The position numbers were made by a program, and so were the translations under genes. A DNA stretch of 64,000 nucleotides from Martinezella lusitana. Lineage in GTDB: Bacteria; Pseudomonadota; Alphaproteobacteria; Rhizobiales; Rhizobiaceae. The stretch spans positions 62,001 through 126,000 of the forward strand of contig NZ_JAFEVL010000001.1 in the NCBI RefSeq assembly GCF_016901135.1. The letters run 5' to 3'. Numbering within the stretch: position 1 is the first letter of the stretch; each line of letters opens with the position of its first letter. Shown piece by piece: positions 52,193-63,868 of the stretch. The notes beneath the pieces were generated by a model. That model did no database searches. It was not told the origin of the DNA and worked only from the letters and a program-made list of their open reading frames with translations.

Positions 52193-54979
52193 CTACTGCG
52201 CGAGATCCAGCAAACGCTCCAGATAGCGCCGTTCCTCGGACAATGAGGGATTGTTGCTCAGCCGCTCGCGAATGGCATCGAGAATTTCGCGGGCACGCTG
52301 GGCATCGATGATGTTCGGCACCATGTTCTCATTGGCGCTGTCGACGGGACCGTTGGTTTCGCGGCTCCGGCCAAGCGGATCTCGGCCGTTCTGATTACCC
52401 TGGCCCGGTTGTCCCTGCAATTGGCCTTGACCCTGTCCCTGTTGCTGCATCTGCGCCATGAGCTGGTTCATCATGTCGCGGGTGCCCTTGCGCAGGGCGT
52501 CCAGCGCGCGGCCCTGGCCCTGTACGGCGCCTTCGCCATTGCCTTCGGCAAGCTGGCCGGATGCGCCCTTCATCTCCTGCTGGGCCTTGCCGTAATTCTG
52601 GTTCGGCTTCATGCCGAGCGAGCCCAGGTCCTTCTGGAGTTCGCCGAGTTGCTTGGCAAGGTCGTCCTGCTGCTGGCGCAGCTGCTTCAAGGCGTCGCGC
52701 AGCTGGTCGGCCGTCATGCCGTCGGTGGGATCGTTACCCTTTTGGCCCGGCTGGTTCTGGCCCTGCTGATTCTGGCTTTGCGGGTTCTGGCCTTGCGGAT
52801 TCTGACCTTGCTGTTGATCCTGTTGGCCCTGATTTCGCTGGCCCATGTCCGGACGCATCTGATCATCGAGGTTGGGCAGCGGCTGGTCCATCAGGCCGTC
52901 GCCATCTTCGTTGGAGTCGCCGCGTTGCATGCGGTCGCGCATCGCCTGATCGAACTTGAAGGTCTGGTCCATCAGCTTCTGCTGATCGCGCAGGATGCGG
53001 CCGAGCTTGTCCATCTGCTCGCGCATCTTGTCATTCGCCTGGTTCTGTTGCTGCTGCCCAGGTTGCGGCTTGCCGGCCTGGAGGCTGTTCATCAGCTGCT
53101 GCAGCTCGGATAGCATCTGCTGCGCTGCCTGGCGATTGCCGGAGCGAGCGAGGTTTTCGATCTGGTCCATCATGCGCTGCAGGTCCTGCTGGCGCAGGAT
53201 ATTGGCCGACCGCTGGTTGGGCTGGGCCGGCATGTTGCGCATGCGTTCGGCCAGTTCTTTCATATAAGCGTCCATCGCCTTGCGCAGCTCGGCCGTCAGC
53301 TTCTTGATCTCTTCATCGGAGGCATTGCGCTGCAAGGCGTCGGAGAGCTTCTGCTGCGCATCTCGCAGCGCTTTTTCCGCATCGGTCAGCTGCGCGTCTT
53401 CCATGCCGAGCGCGATCTGCCAGAGATAGTCGGCCGTATCCTTCAGCGCCGCATCGCCGCTGGCAAGCTTCATGCGTGTCAGGGCCGATCTGATCGCGAG
53501 ATAGTTGCCGAGATCGGAAATGGTTTCTTCCGGCCGGATGGTCAGTGATTTGTTGAGCTCGATCGCCTCCGGCATCTTGCGGGTATCGAGCGCGAAGACC
53601 TGGCGCTCCTCGGCGACGGCGGCAGCTAGCGGCTGGCTGAAATTGCGCGGCGGCAGCACCATCTCGTAGGGCGCGCTGCGCCCGGTCTGCCCGGCGCCGT
53701 CCTTGGCGACCAGGGCGATGCGAACACGCTTGCCGGCAAGGGGATCCTGCGTCAGATCGTGGCTCGCCAGACCCTTGCCGTCGCGGCGGTCTCGGCGCGG
53801 AATATCCAGCTTGAATTCCGGCAGGCCATAGAGCGGTGTCGCCGCGGGATCGGAATCGACGGGCACGATCTCCGCATGAGCTTCCTCGACGCCGTAATCG
53901 TCCTTGACCCTGAAGCCGAGTTCCAATGCGCCGTTGGCGGTCGCGTGAGGAATGCCGTCAAAGGTGATTTCCGGCGGCTTGTCGGAGATCACCTTGAATG
54001 ACCAGGACTTGCCGTTGACCGTCAGCTCGCCACCCTTTTCGAGCTTGAGAACATGGGTGCGCGCAATCATTGCATCGGTGCTGGACGCGTTGGCGGTGCT
54101 ATTGGCCGCCGGCTGCGCGACGGGAGGGGCCGCCGGTCCGCTACCGGCAGGTGCCTGATTGTCGGCATCGGCGACCTGTTCCGGAACCTCGGTGCCCTTG
54201 TCGGCGCCGGTCGCTTGGAACATCACCTTTTCATCCGCGGAGGCGCCCGTAACCCGCACCGTGAGTTCGGAGAATTGCGGCACGTTGAGATTGTCGCTTG
54301 CATTGGCGACATTGCCAGTCAGATATACCGGCGCCTGGCCGGTGTAATAGGGCGGGGTGACCCAGGCATCGACGCGGACATCCGGATTGCTCGACGTGGA
54401 GGCCGGTGCCGTGAAGGCATCGCTCAGCGAGCCGCCGCCATTGGACACGGAAAAGCTGAAGGCGGTCACCAGCAGCAAGGCCGGAATGGCACGCAATGCG
54501 AAGCGGTCGTAACGCGCGATATCCGGCCTCGGCAGGCCCGCATCCAATGCGGCGATACGCTCCGCCATCCGGGTCTGATGCTCGCGCCAAAGTGCACGGG
54601 CAAAGGGCGTGTCGAAAGCCGGCTCGTCCTCCTGCACGGCGACCGGCTGGTGCGCCAGGCCATTGCGTTCCTCCAGCAGGCGGTCGGCCTCTCTGACACT
54701 CGGCCAGCGCAGGCGGCGCAGCGGATAGAGGGAGACGGCGAAACCGACGGCGAAGACGGCGAGCAGCAGGAAGCGCAGGACATCGGGCGCGATGCGGAAG
54801 ATGCCGAACCAGGCGGCTGAAAGGAAGAGAGCAAGAATGGACGCCGACAGCAGCAGCCGCGGCAGAAGCTGCTCGGAGACCAGCACGAGCCGAGCAAAGA
54901 GGCGCTTGACCGCAACCATGCGCGCCAGCGCCGGGCGGGTGGCAAAAGCGCCCTTCTTAGGGTTGCTGGGGCTGGTCAT
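52193..54979 (-). CDS. TIGR02302-family large membrane protein
   Basis: A 928-residue protein. Two membrane helices lie near the N terminus (about 40-75) and one near 170, followed by a periplasmic beta-rich part and a C-terminal third extremely rich in glutamine and methionine (repeats of QGQNQ, QQLRQQQDDLAKQLGE and similar). This layout fits TIGR02302, an alphaproteobacterial family of unknown function. Convergent with cpdR, 15 bases between stops. The low-complexity region will attract false matches in searches. Confidence 0.88.
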   Translation of the reverse strand: MTSPSNPKKGAFATRPALARMVAVKRLFARLVLVSEQLLPRLLLSASILALFLSAAWFGIFRIAPDVLRFLLLAVFAVGFAVSLYPLRRLRWPSVREADRLLEERNGLAHQPVAVQEDEPAFDTPFARALWREHQTRMAERIAALDAGLPRPDIARYDRFALRAIPALLLVTAFSFSVSNGGGSLSDAFTAPASTSSNPDVRVDAWVTPPYYTGQAPVYLTGNVANASDNLNVPQFSELTVRVTGASADEKVMFQATGADKGTEVPEQVADADNQAPAGSGPAAPPVAQPAANSTANASSTDAMIARTHVLKLEKGGELTVNGKSWSFKVISDKPPEITFDGIPHATANGALELGFRVKDDYGVEEAHAEIVPVDSDPAATPLYGLPEFKLDIPRRDRRDGKGLASHDLTQDPLAGKRVRIALVAKDGAGQTGRSAPYEMVLPPRNFSQPLAAAVAEERQVFALDTRKMPEAIELNKSLTIRPEETISDLGNYLAIRSALTRMKLASGDAALKDTADYLWQIALGMEDAQLTDAEKALRDAQQKLSDALQRNASDEEIKKLTAELRKAMDAYMKELAERMRNMPAQPNQRSANILRQQDLQRMMDQIENLARSGNRQAAQQMLSELQQLMNSLQAGKPQPGQQQQNQANDKMREQMDKLGRILRDQQKLMDQTFKFDQAMRDRMQRGDSNEDGDGLMDQPLPNLDDQMRPDMGQRNQGQQDQQQGQNPQGQNPQSQNQQGQNQPGQKGNDPTDGMTADQLRDALKQLRQQQDDLAKQLGELQKDLGSLGMKPNQNYGKAQQEMKGASGQLAEGNGEGAVQGQGRALDALRKGTRDMMNQLMAQMQQQGQGQGQLQGQPGQGNQNGRDPLGRSRETNGPVDSANENMVPNIIDAQRAREILDAIRERLSNNPSLSEERRYLERLLDLAQ

Positions 54980-55226
54980 CGGTCCGGTTTTCTCCCGATC
55001 TGACGTTGATGGCTAGTTGCCCGTTGGAAATGGCCGGGCATCCCACACGCCCGCGCTTGCGGCGCCCGGCGAGACGCCATTTGAACAAAGATAACATTCT
55101 TTGTGGCAAAGACGAGGGCAAGCGGCGCCAAAGGCTGTTTTTTCATCGGATTTCGCTGAAACGTGATCGATCGGGCAGGGGCGGATAGGTTTGCCCTGGC
55201 TGCCCGAAATCCACGAGCAAAGCCGA

Positions 55227-56498
55227 TTATCCCTCGAGCCAGGTCGGGATGGAATCCAGCTCGATCAGCTCCTCATAGGTGCCACGCGGGCGGATGACGT
55301 GGAACTCGCCGCCCTTGACCAGCACTTCGGGAACCAGAAGCCGGCTGTTGTAGGTGCCGGCCTGCACGGCGCCATAGGCGCCGCCGGAGCTGACGGCGAG
55401 GAGATCGCCGGGCTTCGGCATCGCCATTTCGCGGTCGAGCGCCAGATAGTCGCCCGTCTCGCAGACCGGACCGACGACATCGGCCTTGATGCGCGGCGCA
55501 TTGGCGGCGGTGATCGCGACCGGCCGGATCTCGTGATAGGCCTCGTAGAGCGTCGGGCGGATCAGATCGTTCATGGCGGCGTCGACGATGACGAAGCTCT
55601 TGTTGCCGCCATCCTTCACATAGATGACTTCCGTCACCAGAATGCCGGCATTGCCGACGATCAGGCGGCCAGGCTCGGTGACGATCTTGCAGTTGAGGCC
55701 GCGCAGCTGGTTCTTGACGATCTGCGCATAGGCATCGGGCAAAGGCGGCGGATCGTTGTCGTCGCGATAGGGAATGCCGAGGCCGCCGCCGATATCGACA
55801 TGATGGATATCGTGGCCGTCGCCGCGCAGCGTTTCCACGAGATCACGCAGCAGCTTGAAGGCATCGTCGAAAGGCTGCAGCTCGGTGATCTGGCTGCCGA
55901 TATGCATGTCGATGCCGGTGGCATTGATGCCAGGCAGGTTGGCGGCGCGAGCATAGACGGCGCGGGCGCGCTCCCAGGAGATGCCGAACTTGTTTTCCTT
56001 TTTGCCGGTCGAGATCTTCGCATGCGTGCGGGCATCGACATCCGGGTTGATACGGAAGGAAACGGGCGCGATCTTGCCGGCGCGGACGGCGCGCTGGTTC
56101 AAAACTTCCAGCTCGGGCTCGGATTCGACGTTGAAGCAGTAGATGCCGGCTTCCAGTGCCATATCCATTTCCTGCGCCGTCTTGCCGACGCCGGAGAACA
56201 TGATGCGGCTTGCCGGGATGCCGGCAGCCAGCGCGCGGCGCAGCTCGCCGACGGAGACCACATCAACGCCGGCGCCGAGGCGGCCGAGTGTCTTCAGCAC
56301 CGCCTGGTTGGAATTGGCCTTCATGGCATAGCACACCATGGCATCGACATCGCTGAAGGCTTCGGAGAAGACGCGATAGTGGCGCTCGAGCGTCGCCATC
56401 GAATAGACGTAGAAGGGTGTGCCGACCGCCTTGGCGATCTCGGGAACCGGAACATCCTCAGCATAGAGGATGCCGTCGCGATACTGAAAATGGTTCAC
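55227..56498 (-). CDS. lysA: Diaminopimelate decarboxylase
   Basis: A 423-residue PLP enzyme of the alanine-racemase fold. CYAMKANSN holds the PLP lysine, and VDIGGGLGIPY and EPGRLIVGNAG are glycine-rich phosphate-binding motifs; VCETGDYLA carries the active-site cysteine. It makes lysine from meso-diaminopimelate. lptM lies 13 bases upstream on the same strand, and argH further upstream, a conserved rhizobial order (argH-lptM-lysA). Confidence 0.96.
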   Translation of the reverse strand: MNHFQYRDGILYAEDVPVPEIAKAVGTPFYVYSMATLERHYRVFSEAFSDVDAMVCYAMKANSNQAVLKTLGRLGAGVDVVSVGELRRALAAGIPASRIMFSGVGKTAQEMDMALEAGIYCFNVESEPELEVLNQRAVRAGKIAPVSFRINPDVDARTHAKISTGKKENKFGISWERARAVYARAANLPGINATGIDMHIGSQITELQPFDDAFKLLRDLVETLRGDGHDIHHVDIGGGLGIPYRDDNDPPPLPDAYAQIVKNQLRGLNCKIVTEPGRLIVGNAGILVTEVIYVKDGGNKSFVIVDAAMNDLIRPTLYEAYHEIRPVAITAANAPRIKADVVGPVCETGDYLALDREMAMPKPGDLLAVSSGGAYGAVQAGTYNSRLLVPEVLVKGGEFHVIRPRGTYEELIELDSIPTWLEG

Positions 56499-56511
56499 GG
56501 CCGATGCCTAA

Positions 56512-56703
56512 TCAGAGAAGCGGATCGAGGAAGAACTTCTTGTCCGGGGTGGGCTCCTTGGTCGGCTTGGAGACGTCGCCACCCTTGGTCGCGTGAGCAC
56601 TCGGCGGGTCGAGATCGCCTTTGCGGCCACATCCGACAACGGCAAGGCCGACGACCGAGAGCACGACGGTCAGGCGGATGATATGCGGCATGTTGATCTG
56701 CAT
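56512..56703 (-). CDS. LptM-like small lipoprotein
   Basis: A 63-residue protein with a signal segment ending VVGC (C25), a lipobox, followed by GRKGDLDPPS, the hallmark of LptM/YifL lipoproteins that help LptD maturation in the outer membrane. The start is ATG 56703, five bases after AGAGGA; ATG 56724 adds seven residues. Placed between argH and lysA as in many proteobacteria. Confidence 0.85.
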   Translation of the reverse strand: MQINMPHIIRLTVVLSVVGLAVVGCGRKGDLDPPSAHATKGGDVSKPTKEPTPDKKFFLDPLL

Positions 56704-56802
56704 CGAAATCCTCTTGAGCGGCAAACGCGGAAGTCACTCTTCTTAGCGAAGTTTCCCCGCCTTGTGCACCCTGATTGTTTGATTGCGTTTTCGTCGGTCT
56801 TC

Positions 56803-58203
<1,401 letters not shown>

Positions 58204-58226
58204 GAGATGCCCACCTGGAGAATGAA

Positions 58227-58892
58227 ATGACAGCAAAGAAGCCGTTCGGTCTGCCGTCCATGAAACTCGTTATGCTTGCCGCCGTCGCTGGGGTTATCGC
58301 CGGTGCGGCAGCGGTATACGTGAAGGAGGCGGGGTATGGCAATGGCATTGGTGAAACGGCGGCAGCCGATCAATGCGGGGCTGCCAAGGATCGCGCCGCT
58401 ACCCTGACGCCCTTCACCAGGGGGCAAGTTGCCGCCATGAGCGTGCCGCCGGCGCCGATCTCGCTGCGGGATGTATCCTTCAAGGGTTCCGACGGGCAGC
58501 CGCTGTCAATCGGCAACTTTGCCGGCAAGACCGTGCTTTTGAACGTGTGGGCGACGTGGTGCGTGCCGTGCCGCGAGGAAATGCCGGCGCTGAATGCGCT
58601 CGAGAAGAACGTCGGCAACGACAAGTTCGAGGTGGTCGCCGTCAACATCGACACGGGTGACGAGGAAAAGCCTAGGGCGTTCCGCACGGAATATGCCATC
58701 GACAAGCTCGGCTACTATCGCGACAACACGATGGGCGTGTTCAATGTGCTGAAGAAGCAGGGATTGGCCTTCGGCCTGCCGGTGACATTGCTGATCGACG
58801 ACAAGGGCTGCCTGCTCTCCGCGATGAACGGGCCGGCGGTCTGGGATAGCGACGATGCCAAGAAGTTGGTGAAGGCGGCGGCGGGGATTTGA
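58227..58892 (+). CDS. tlpA: Thiol:disulfide interchange protein TlpA
   Basis: A 221-residue membrane-anchored thioredoxin-like protein. One N-terminal helix (about 12-32) is followed by a periplasmic domain with the active site WCVPC and a cis-proline region GLPVTLLID. TlpA reduces cysteines in cytochrome oxidase and c-type cytochrome assembly in rhizobia. Its start is only 23 bases from the argH start on the other strand, so the two promoters overlap the opposite genes. Confidence 0.92.
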   Translation: MTAKKPFGLPSMKLVMLAAVAGVIAGAAAVYVKEAGYGNGIGETAAADQCGAAKDRAATLTPFTRGQVAAMSVPPAPISLRDVSFKGSDGQPLSIGNFAGKTVLLNVWATWCVPCREEMPALNALEKNVGNDKFEVVAVNIDTGDEEKPRAFRTEYAIDKLGYYRDNTMGVFNVLKKQGLAFGLPVTLLIDDKGCLLSAMNGPAVWDSDDAKKLVKAAAGI

Positions 58893-59094
58893 TTTTTCTC
58901 CTTCTCCCCTCGGGGAGAAGGTGCCCGTAAGGGTGGATGAGGCCGCAGTGCGTCATACTCATAGGCATTGATTAGGAAAAGAAGCGCCGTCCTCCCGGTA
59001 ACGCCCTCTCACCCCGCGCTATCGCGCGACTGTCCTGGGTTGAGCCGCTGGTCTCAACCCGTCCTTCGGACCCCCGCTGGGGCGAGGGTGTTTT
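58893..59094. repeat. Rhizobial repeat region
   Basis: CTTCTCCCCTCGGGGAGAAG (58904-58923 region) is a palindrome followed by GGTGCCCGTAAGGGTGGATGAGG, a block found in many rhizobial intergenic regions. A second dyad near 59035-59060 (GGGTTGAG/CTCAACCC) follows. It lies between convergent tlpA and the dehydrogenase gene and likely ends both transcripts. Confidence 0.6.
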
Positions 59095-59973
59095 TTACCG
59101 CGTCGGAACCGGCACTTCGCCGCGATAGTCGTAGAAGCCGCGACCGGATTTGCGGCCGAGCCAGCCGGCTTCGACATATTTCACCAGCAGCGGGCAAGGG
59201 CGGTATTTCGAATCGGCGAGCCCGTCATGCAGCACCTGCATGATCGACAGGCAAGTGTCGAGACCGATGAAGTCGGCGAGCTGTAGCGGTCCCATCGGGT
59301 GATTGGCGCCGAGCCGCATGGCGGTGTCGATGGCATCGACGGTGCCAACGCCTTCATAGAGCGTGTAGATCGCCTCGTTGATCATCGGCAGCAGGATGCG
59401 GTTGACGATGAAGGCGGGGAAGTCCTCGGCGACGGTGATCGTCTTTTCCAGCGAGGTGACATATTCCCTTGCGGCGGAGAAAGTCGATTCGTCGGTGGCG
59501 ATACCGCGCACCAATTCCACCAGCTTCATCACCGGAACCGGGTTCATGAAGTGAATGCCCATGAAGCGTTCGGGCCGGTCGGTGGCGGAGGCGAGGCGAG
59601 TGATCGACAGCGACGAGGTGTTGGTGGCGAGGAGTGCCTCGGGCTTCAGGATTGGGCATATCTGCGCGTAGATCTTGCGCTTGACGCTTTCGTCCTCGGT
59701 CGCAGCCTCTATGGCGAGATCGACCTGGGCGAGATCGTTGAGGTCGTTCGATCCGGTGATGCGGGCGAGTGCGGCCTTGCGGTCCTCATCGCTGGTCTTG
59801 CCGGAGGTAACCTGTCGGGCAAGGTTGCCGTTGATGGTGGCAAGTCCGCTTTCGATGCGATCCTGCGACAGATCGTAGATATGAACCTTGTAGCCGGCCA
59901 TGGCGGATACGTGGGCGATGCCGCAACCCATCTGGCCGGCGCCGATAATACCGATCGTCTTCAGCGAACTCAT
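59095..59973 (-). CDS. 3-hydroxybutyryl-CoA dehydrogenase
   Basis: A 292-residue enzyme. The NAD-binding GAGQMGCGIA is at the N terminus, followed by ATNTSSLSI and the active-site histidine in GIHFMNPVPVMKLVE. It oxidises or reduces 3-hydroxyacyl-CoA in fatty-acid or butyrate/PHB metabolism. The start is ATG 59973, six bases after GGGGAG. etfB and etfA lie upstream on the same strand with a 147-base gap, which fits acyl-CoA oxidation as the shared theme. Confidence 0.94.
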   Translation of the reverse strand: MSSLKTIGIIGAGQMGCGIAHVSAMAGYKVHIYDLSQDRIESGLATINGNLARQVTSGKTSDEDRKAALARITGSNDLNDLAQVDLAIEAATEDESVKRKIYAQICPILKPEALLATNTSSLSITRLASATDRPERFMGIHFMNPVPVMKLVELVRGIATDESTFSAAREYVTSLEKTITVAEDFPAFIVNRILLPMINEAIYTLYEGVGTVDAIDTAMRLGANHPMGPLQLADFIGLDTCLSIMQVLHDGLADSKYRPCPLLVKYVEAGWLGRKSGRGFYDYRGEVPVPTR

Positions 59974-60120
59974 TGCCAACTCCCCGGCGGCGCGCTCTTG
60001 GCGGTGCGCTATGTTTTACATCACAAATTTGCCGGGCCATTTCTAGCCCGGCAAGATTGATAGACCTATAAGAGACGATTTTCCAGTCTCTCGCAACTGC
60101 GAGAAGATCGATAGGCGCGA

Positions 60121-61050
60121 TCAAAGCGCCTTTTCGAGTTCCGGCAGTGCTTCGAAGAGGTCGGCGACGAGGCCATAGTCGGCGATCTGGAAGATCGGGG
60201 CTTCCTCGTCCTTGTTGATGGCGACGATGACCTTCGAGTCCTTCATGCCGGCCAGATGCTGGATGGCGCCGGAAATGCCGCAGGCGATGTAGAGCTGCGG
60301 CGCGACCACCTTGCCGGTCTGGCCGACCTGCCAGTCGTTCGGCGCATAGCCGGCATCGACGGCAGCGCGCGATGCGCCGACGGCGGCACCGAGCTTGTCG
60401 GCAACCGGCAGGATGACCTCGCGGAACTTCTCGGCCGAGCCGAGCGCGCGGCCGCCCGAGATGATGATCTTGGCAGACGTCAGCTCCGGACGGTCGGAAC
60501 TCGACAGCGCATCGCCGACGAAGCTGGAAAGACCGGGGTTTGCAGCTGCCGAAACGCTTTCGATCGCTGCATTGCCGCTTGTCTCCGCTGCGGCAAAGGA
60601 GGCCGTGCGCACGGTGATCACCTTCTTGGCGTCGGTCGACTGTACGGTCTGGATGGCATTGCCGGCATAGATCGGCCGCTTGAAAGTATCGGCCGAGACA
60701 ACCTCGATGATTTCCGAGACCTGGGCGACGTCGAGTAGCGCGGCAACGCGCGGCAGGACGTTCTTGCCGACCGAGGTGGCCGCACCGATGATGGTGTCAT
60801 AAGCGCCGGCAAGCGAAATGATCAGGGCAGCCAGCGGTTCGGCGAGATTGTTGGCGAGGCTCGCATCCTCGGCAACCAGCACCTTGGAGACGCCTGAAAG
60901 CTTGGCAGCCTGTTCGCCGGCAGCCTTGGCGCCCGAGCCTGCGACGAGCACGTGGACGTCGCCGCCGATCTTTGAGGCAGCCGTCAGCGTCTTGGCGGTC
61001 TGGTCGGAGAGGTGCGCATTGTCGTGATCAGCCAGAAGAAGAATGGCCAT
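60121..61050 (-). CDS. etfA: Electron transfer flavoprotein subunit alpha
   Basis: A 309-residue subunit with the FAD-binding signature region [23 protein letters not shown], here given as [11 protein letters not shown], and [12 protein letters not shown]. EtfAB accepts electrons from acyl-CoA dehydrogenases and passes them to ETF-quinone oxidoreductase. It follows etfB with 24 bases between. This is the housekeeping type and not the nitrogen-fixation FixAB pair, judged by its linkage to a hydroxyacyl-CoA dehydrogenase. Confidence 0.95.
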   Translation of the reverse strand: MAILLLADHDNAHLSDQTAKTLTAASKIGGDVHVLVAGSGAKAAGEQAAKLSGVSKVLVAEDASLANNLAEPLAALIISLAGAYDTIIGAATSVGKNVLPRVAALLDVAQVSEIIEVVSADTFKRPIYAGNAIQTVQSTDAKKVITVRTASFAAAETSGNAAIESVSAAANPGLSSFVGDALSSSDRPELTSAKIIISGGRALGSAEKFREVILPVADKLGAAVGASRAAVDAGYAPNDWQVGQTGKVVAPQLYIACGISGAIQHLAGMKDSKVIVAINKDEEAPIFQIADYGLVADLFEALPELEKAL

Positions 61051-61074
61051 GATGAAGTCTCCTTTTCCTGGACC

Positions 61075-61824
61075 TTAGAGGACGCCAGCTTCGTTTTTCA
61101 GCTTGTCGACCAGCTCGGCAACCGACTTGACCTTGACGCCCGCCTTGCGGCCGGATGGCTCTTCCGTCTTCAAGACCTTCAGGCGCGGCTCGGTCGACAC
61201 GCCGAAGTCGGCAGGTGTCTTCTTGTCGAGCGGCTTTTTCTTGGCCTTCATGATGTTCGGCAGCGAAGCATAGCGCGGCTCATTGAGGCGCAGGTCGGTG
61301 GTGACGACAGCCGGAAGCTTGATCTCGATGGTCTGCAGGCCGCCGTCGACTTCGCGGGTGACCTGGGCCTTGCCGTCGCCGATCTCGATCTTCGAGGCGA
61401 AGGTCGCCTGCGCCGTGCCGAGAAGGGCCGCCAGCATCTGGCCGGTCTGGTTCGAATCGTCATCGATTGCCTGTTTGCCGACGATGATCAGGCCGGGCTG
61501 TTCCGCATCCGCGACACCCTTGAGGATCTTGGCAACGGCGAGCGGCTCGACGGCATCGTCGGTCTCGACCAGGATGGCGCGATCCGCCCCCATGGCAAGC
61601 GCCGTGCGCAGCGTCTCTTCAGCCTTGGCAGGCCCGATCGACACGACCACCACTTCCTCGGCTTTGCCGGCTTCCTTCAGCCGCAGCGCTTCCTCAACCG
61701 ATATCTCGTCGAACGGGTTCATCGACATTTTGACGTTGGCAAGCTCAACGCCCGAACCATCCGGCTTCACGCGGATCTTGACGTTGTAATCAACTACCCG
61801 CTTCACGGGGACGAGAATTTTCAT
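61075..61824 (-). CDS. etfB: Electron transfer flavoprotein subunit beta
   Basis: A 249-residue subunit beginning [19 protein letters not shown], with the EtfB signature block [19 protein letters not shown] and the AMP-binding region [13 protein letters not shown]. It pairs with EtfA, which follows on the same strand. The 200-base region upstream should contain the operon promoter. Confidence 0.95.
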   Translation of the reverse strand: MKILVPVKRVVDYNVKIRVKPDGSGVELANVKMSMNPFDEISVEEALRLKEAGKAEEVVVVSIGPAKAEETLRTALAMGADRAILVETDDAVEPLAVAKILKGVADAEQPGLIIVGKQAIDDDSNQTGQMLAALLGTAQATFASKIEIGDGKAQVTREVDGGLQTIEIKLPAVVTTDLRLNEPRYASLPNIMKAKKKPLDKKTPADFGVSTEPRLKVLKTEEPSGRKAGVKVKSVAELVDKLKNEAGVL

Positions 61825-62018
61825 GAGGTCCTTCCTTCAACACTGCGCTCTAGACCATGGCCTGTTCAGCGCCGCTCCGTTTGTCGAATGGCGACATGGA
61901 TACGCGTTTTTCCCCCAATTACAACGCTTCCATGCCGCAGATAAGCAAATTGCTTTAGGACGATAAATAACGCTTACGTCAACGTCAATAAAAATGCCCC
62001 AATGGATGAAGCGCGCTG

Positions 62019-62597
62019 CTATCGATTCTTGCCGGGAACCCAGAGCACGTCGGCCCGCCCACGGTCGTTGGCATGGCGCGCGGCGACGAACAGGAAATCG
62101 GACAGTCGGTTGACATATTTCAGCGCCGCCGGACTGACGCGCTCGCCCTCGCTGCGCGACAGCGCCACCATCAGGCGTTCGGCGCGCCGCGCAATCGTGC
62201 GGGCGAGATGCAGATGGGCGGACGCAGGGCTGCCGGCGGGAAGGACGAAGGACTTCAGCGGCTCGAGATCGGCGTTGAGTGCATCTATGTCGTGTTCGAG
62301 GCGTTCGACCTGATGGTCGATGATGCGCAGCGGTTCATAGGCCGGTGGTTCGTCCGTTTCCGGCGTCGAAAGATCGGCGCCGAGATCGAAGAGATCGTTC
62401 TGGATGCGCATCAGCATGGTGTCGAGATCGGGCATATCGGCCGTGTGCAGCCGGGCGACGCCGATGGCGGAATTGGTTTCGTCGACGGTGCCGTAGCTTT
62501 CGACGCGCAGATCGTGCTTCAGCCGCCTTGGGCCGGCGACGAGGCCAGTCGTGCCGTCATCGCCGGTCTTGGTATAGATCTTGTTGAGTTTGACCAT
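62019..62597 (-). CDS. PduO-type cob(I)alamin adenosyltransferase
   Basis: A 192-residue protein with the PduO start KIYTKTGDDGTTGL, the ATP-binding region, and RRAERLMVAL near the C terminus, the conserved Arg-Glu motif. It adds the adenosyl group to cobalamin. It complements the cobS-cobT genes 30 kb away. It lies 13 bases downstream of the HIG1 gene, so the two are cotranscribed. Confidence 0.94.
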   Translation of the reverse strand: MVKLNKIYTKTGDDGTTGLVAGPRRLKHDLRVESYGTVDETNSAIGVARLHTADMPDLDTMLMRIQNDLFDLGADLSTPETDEPPAYEPLRIIDHQVERLEHDIDALNADLEPLKSFVLPAGSPASAHLHLARTIARRAERLMVALSRSEGERVSPAALKYVNRLSDFLFVAARHANDRGRADVLWVPGKNR

Positions 62598-62610
62598 TGT
62601 CTTCCTGTTG

Positions 62611-62814
62611 TCAGGCGGGGCGCCCGCCGCCCGTCAGCCAGAGCGTCAGCATGATCAGAATGACTGCGACTGCCTGCAGCAGAACGCGCAGCTGCATCAG
62701 CCGATTCGAACGGCTGGGATTGTCGCCTTTCATCATGTTCAGCAAGCCGCGCACGAGAACGATCGCGACGAGGCCCATGACAATGATGGCGGCGATATAA
62801 GTTACAGTCGACAT
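62611..62814 (-). CDS. HIG1-domain twin-helix membrane protein
   Basis: A 67-residue protein with two membrane helices (about 5-24 and 43-62) joined by a short loop with NRLMQLRVLLQ, the pattern of HIG_1 proteins. In alphaproteobacteria and mitochondria such proteins associate with cytochrome oxidase. First gene of a unit with the adenosyltransferase. Confidence 0.88.
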   Translation of the reverse strand: MSTVTYIAAIIVMGLVAIVLVRGLLNMMKGDNPSRSNRLMQLRVLLQAVAVILIMLTLWLTGGGRPA

Positions 62815-62881
62815 GGCTCCTCCATCCTTGTCTCTAGAGCAGTTCAGCCTTTTACGAGCCGTCTGAGCCGCTCTCTACTCA

Positions 62882-62940
62882 TTATTTTTTCGCAATTACG
62901 GACGGAAAACCGCTACGCACTTTTCCTGGAATTGCTCTAG
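62882..62940. repeat. Rhizobial intergenic repeat, copy 2
   Basis: Nearly identical to 38373-38430 in the same orientation, ending GAATTGCTCTAG. Its last four bases enter the stop region of the SDR gene, so the repeat ends right at a gene terminus, as does copy 1 near its neighbour. Confidence 0.75.
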
Positions 62941-63770
62941 TCCAGCCGGCGCATCAGACGATAGAAAAGGTTAGCCGGCAATAGCCTTTTCAAGAGGACA
63001 CCCTGCTTGGCAGGCGTGGTCACCAAATAATGTGGGCGCGGATTTTTCACATTCAACGCGGATTTTAACACATCGTAGACCGCTTCGGGCCCCAATTTAT
63101 GTTTACTGATAGGCCCCGAGCCATCAAGTCGCCTCAGCTGCCGACGGTATTCGACGGCATGGGCCGAGCCTTCGAGGTCGATATGCTCGCGGATCTTTGC
63201 GAGCGCATTGGCGGTGAAGCGCGTCGCGATCGGGCCGGGCTCGATCAGGCTGACATGAATGCCGCTGTCCTGCAGCTCCATCCGGAGCGTGATCGTCAGC
63301 CCTTCCAGCGCGAATTTCGAGGCCGTGTAGGCGCCACGGAAACGATAGGGAATGAGGCCGAGGATGGACGAGCAGTTGACAATGCGGCCATGCCCCTGCC
63401 TGCGCATCAGCGGAATGATCTGGCGTGTCAGCTCGTGCCAGCCGAAGAAGTTGGTCTCGAACTGCTCGCGCAGAACATCGGTTGTGAGATCCTCGACGGC
63501 CCCCGGCTGACCGTAAGCGCCGTTGTTGAAGAGGGCATCGATGCGGTCGCCCGTCCGTTCGCGCAGGGTTGCCACGACAGCGGAGATCGTTTCGGGCCGC
63601 GTATAATCCATGAGCAGCGCTTCGATGCCGTCGGCTTCGAGCGGGCCGAGGTCTTCCTCTCTGCGCACGGTTGCAAAAACGCGCCATCCGTCGGTCTGCA
63701 ACGCCCGGGCGCAGTGAGCGCCGATTCCGGATGAGCAACCAGTTAGCAGGATAATGCGTTGTTCCGTCAT
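62937..63770 (-). CDS. Short-chain dehydrogenase/reductase (SDR)
   Basis: A 277-residue oxidoreductase. The cofactor loop TGCSSGIG is at the N terminus, followed by NNGAYG, the catalytic serine in NCSSILG and the YTASK motif. Classical SDR with NAD(P). The start is ATG 63770; a longer frame is not supported. Substrate unknown. Divergent from the YihY gene. Confidence 0.9.
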   Translation of the reverse strand: MTEQRIILLTGCSSGIGAHCARALQTDGWRVFATVRREEDLGPLEADGIEALLMDYTRPETISAVVATLRERTGDRIDALFNNGAYGQPGAVEDLTTDVLREQFETNFFGWHELTRQIIPLMRRQGHGRIVNCSSILGLIPYRFRGAYTASKFALEGLTITLRMELQDSGIHVSLIEPGPIATRFTANALAKIREHIDLEGSAHAVEYRRQLRRLDGSGPISKHKLGPEAVYDVLKSALNVKNPRPHYLVTTPAKQGVLLKRLLPANLFYRLMRRLD

Positions 63771-63868
63771 AGGATGTTTCCTGTACAAACAGAAACTCGT
63801 TTCCCATATTCGGGGAGCCGACACAATCGACAACCGGCGGGTGAATGCCGACGTCAAGTGGAGATGGA

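Noticed and set aside
55191..56681. Plus-strand open frame of 496 codons opposite lysA
   Set aside because: Antisense shadow of diaminopimelate decarboxylase.
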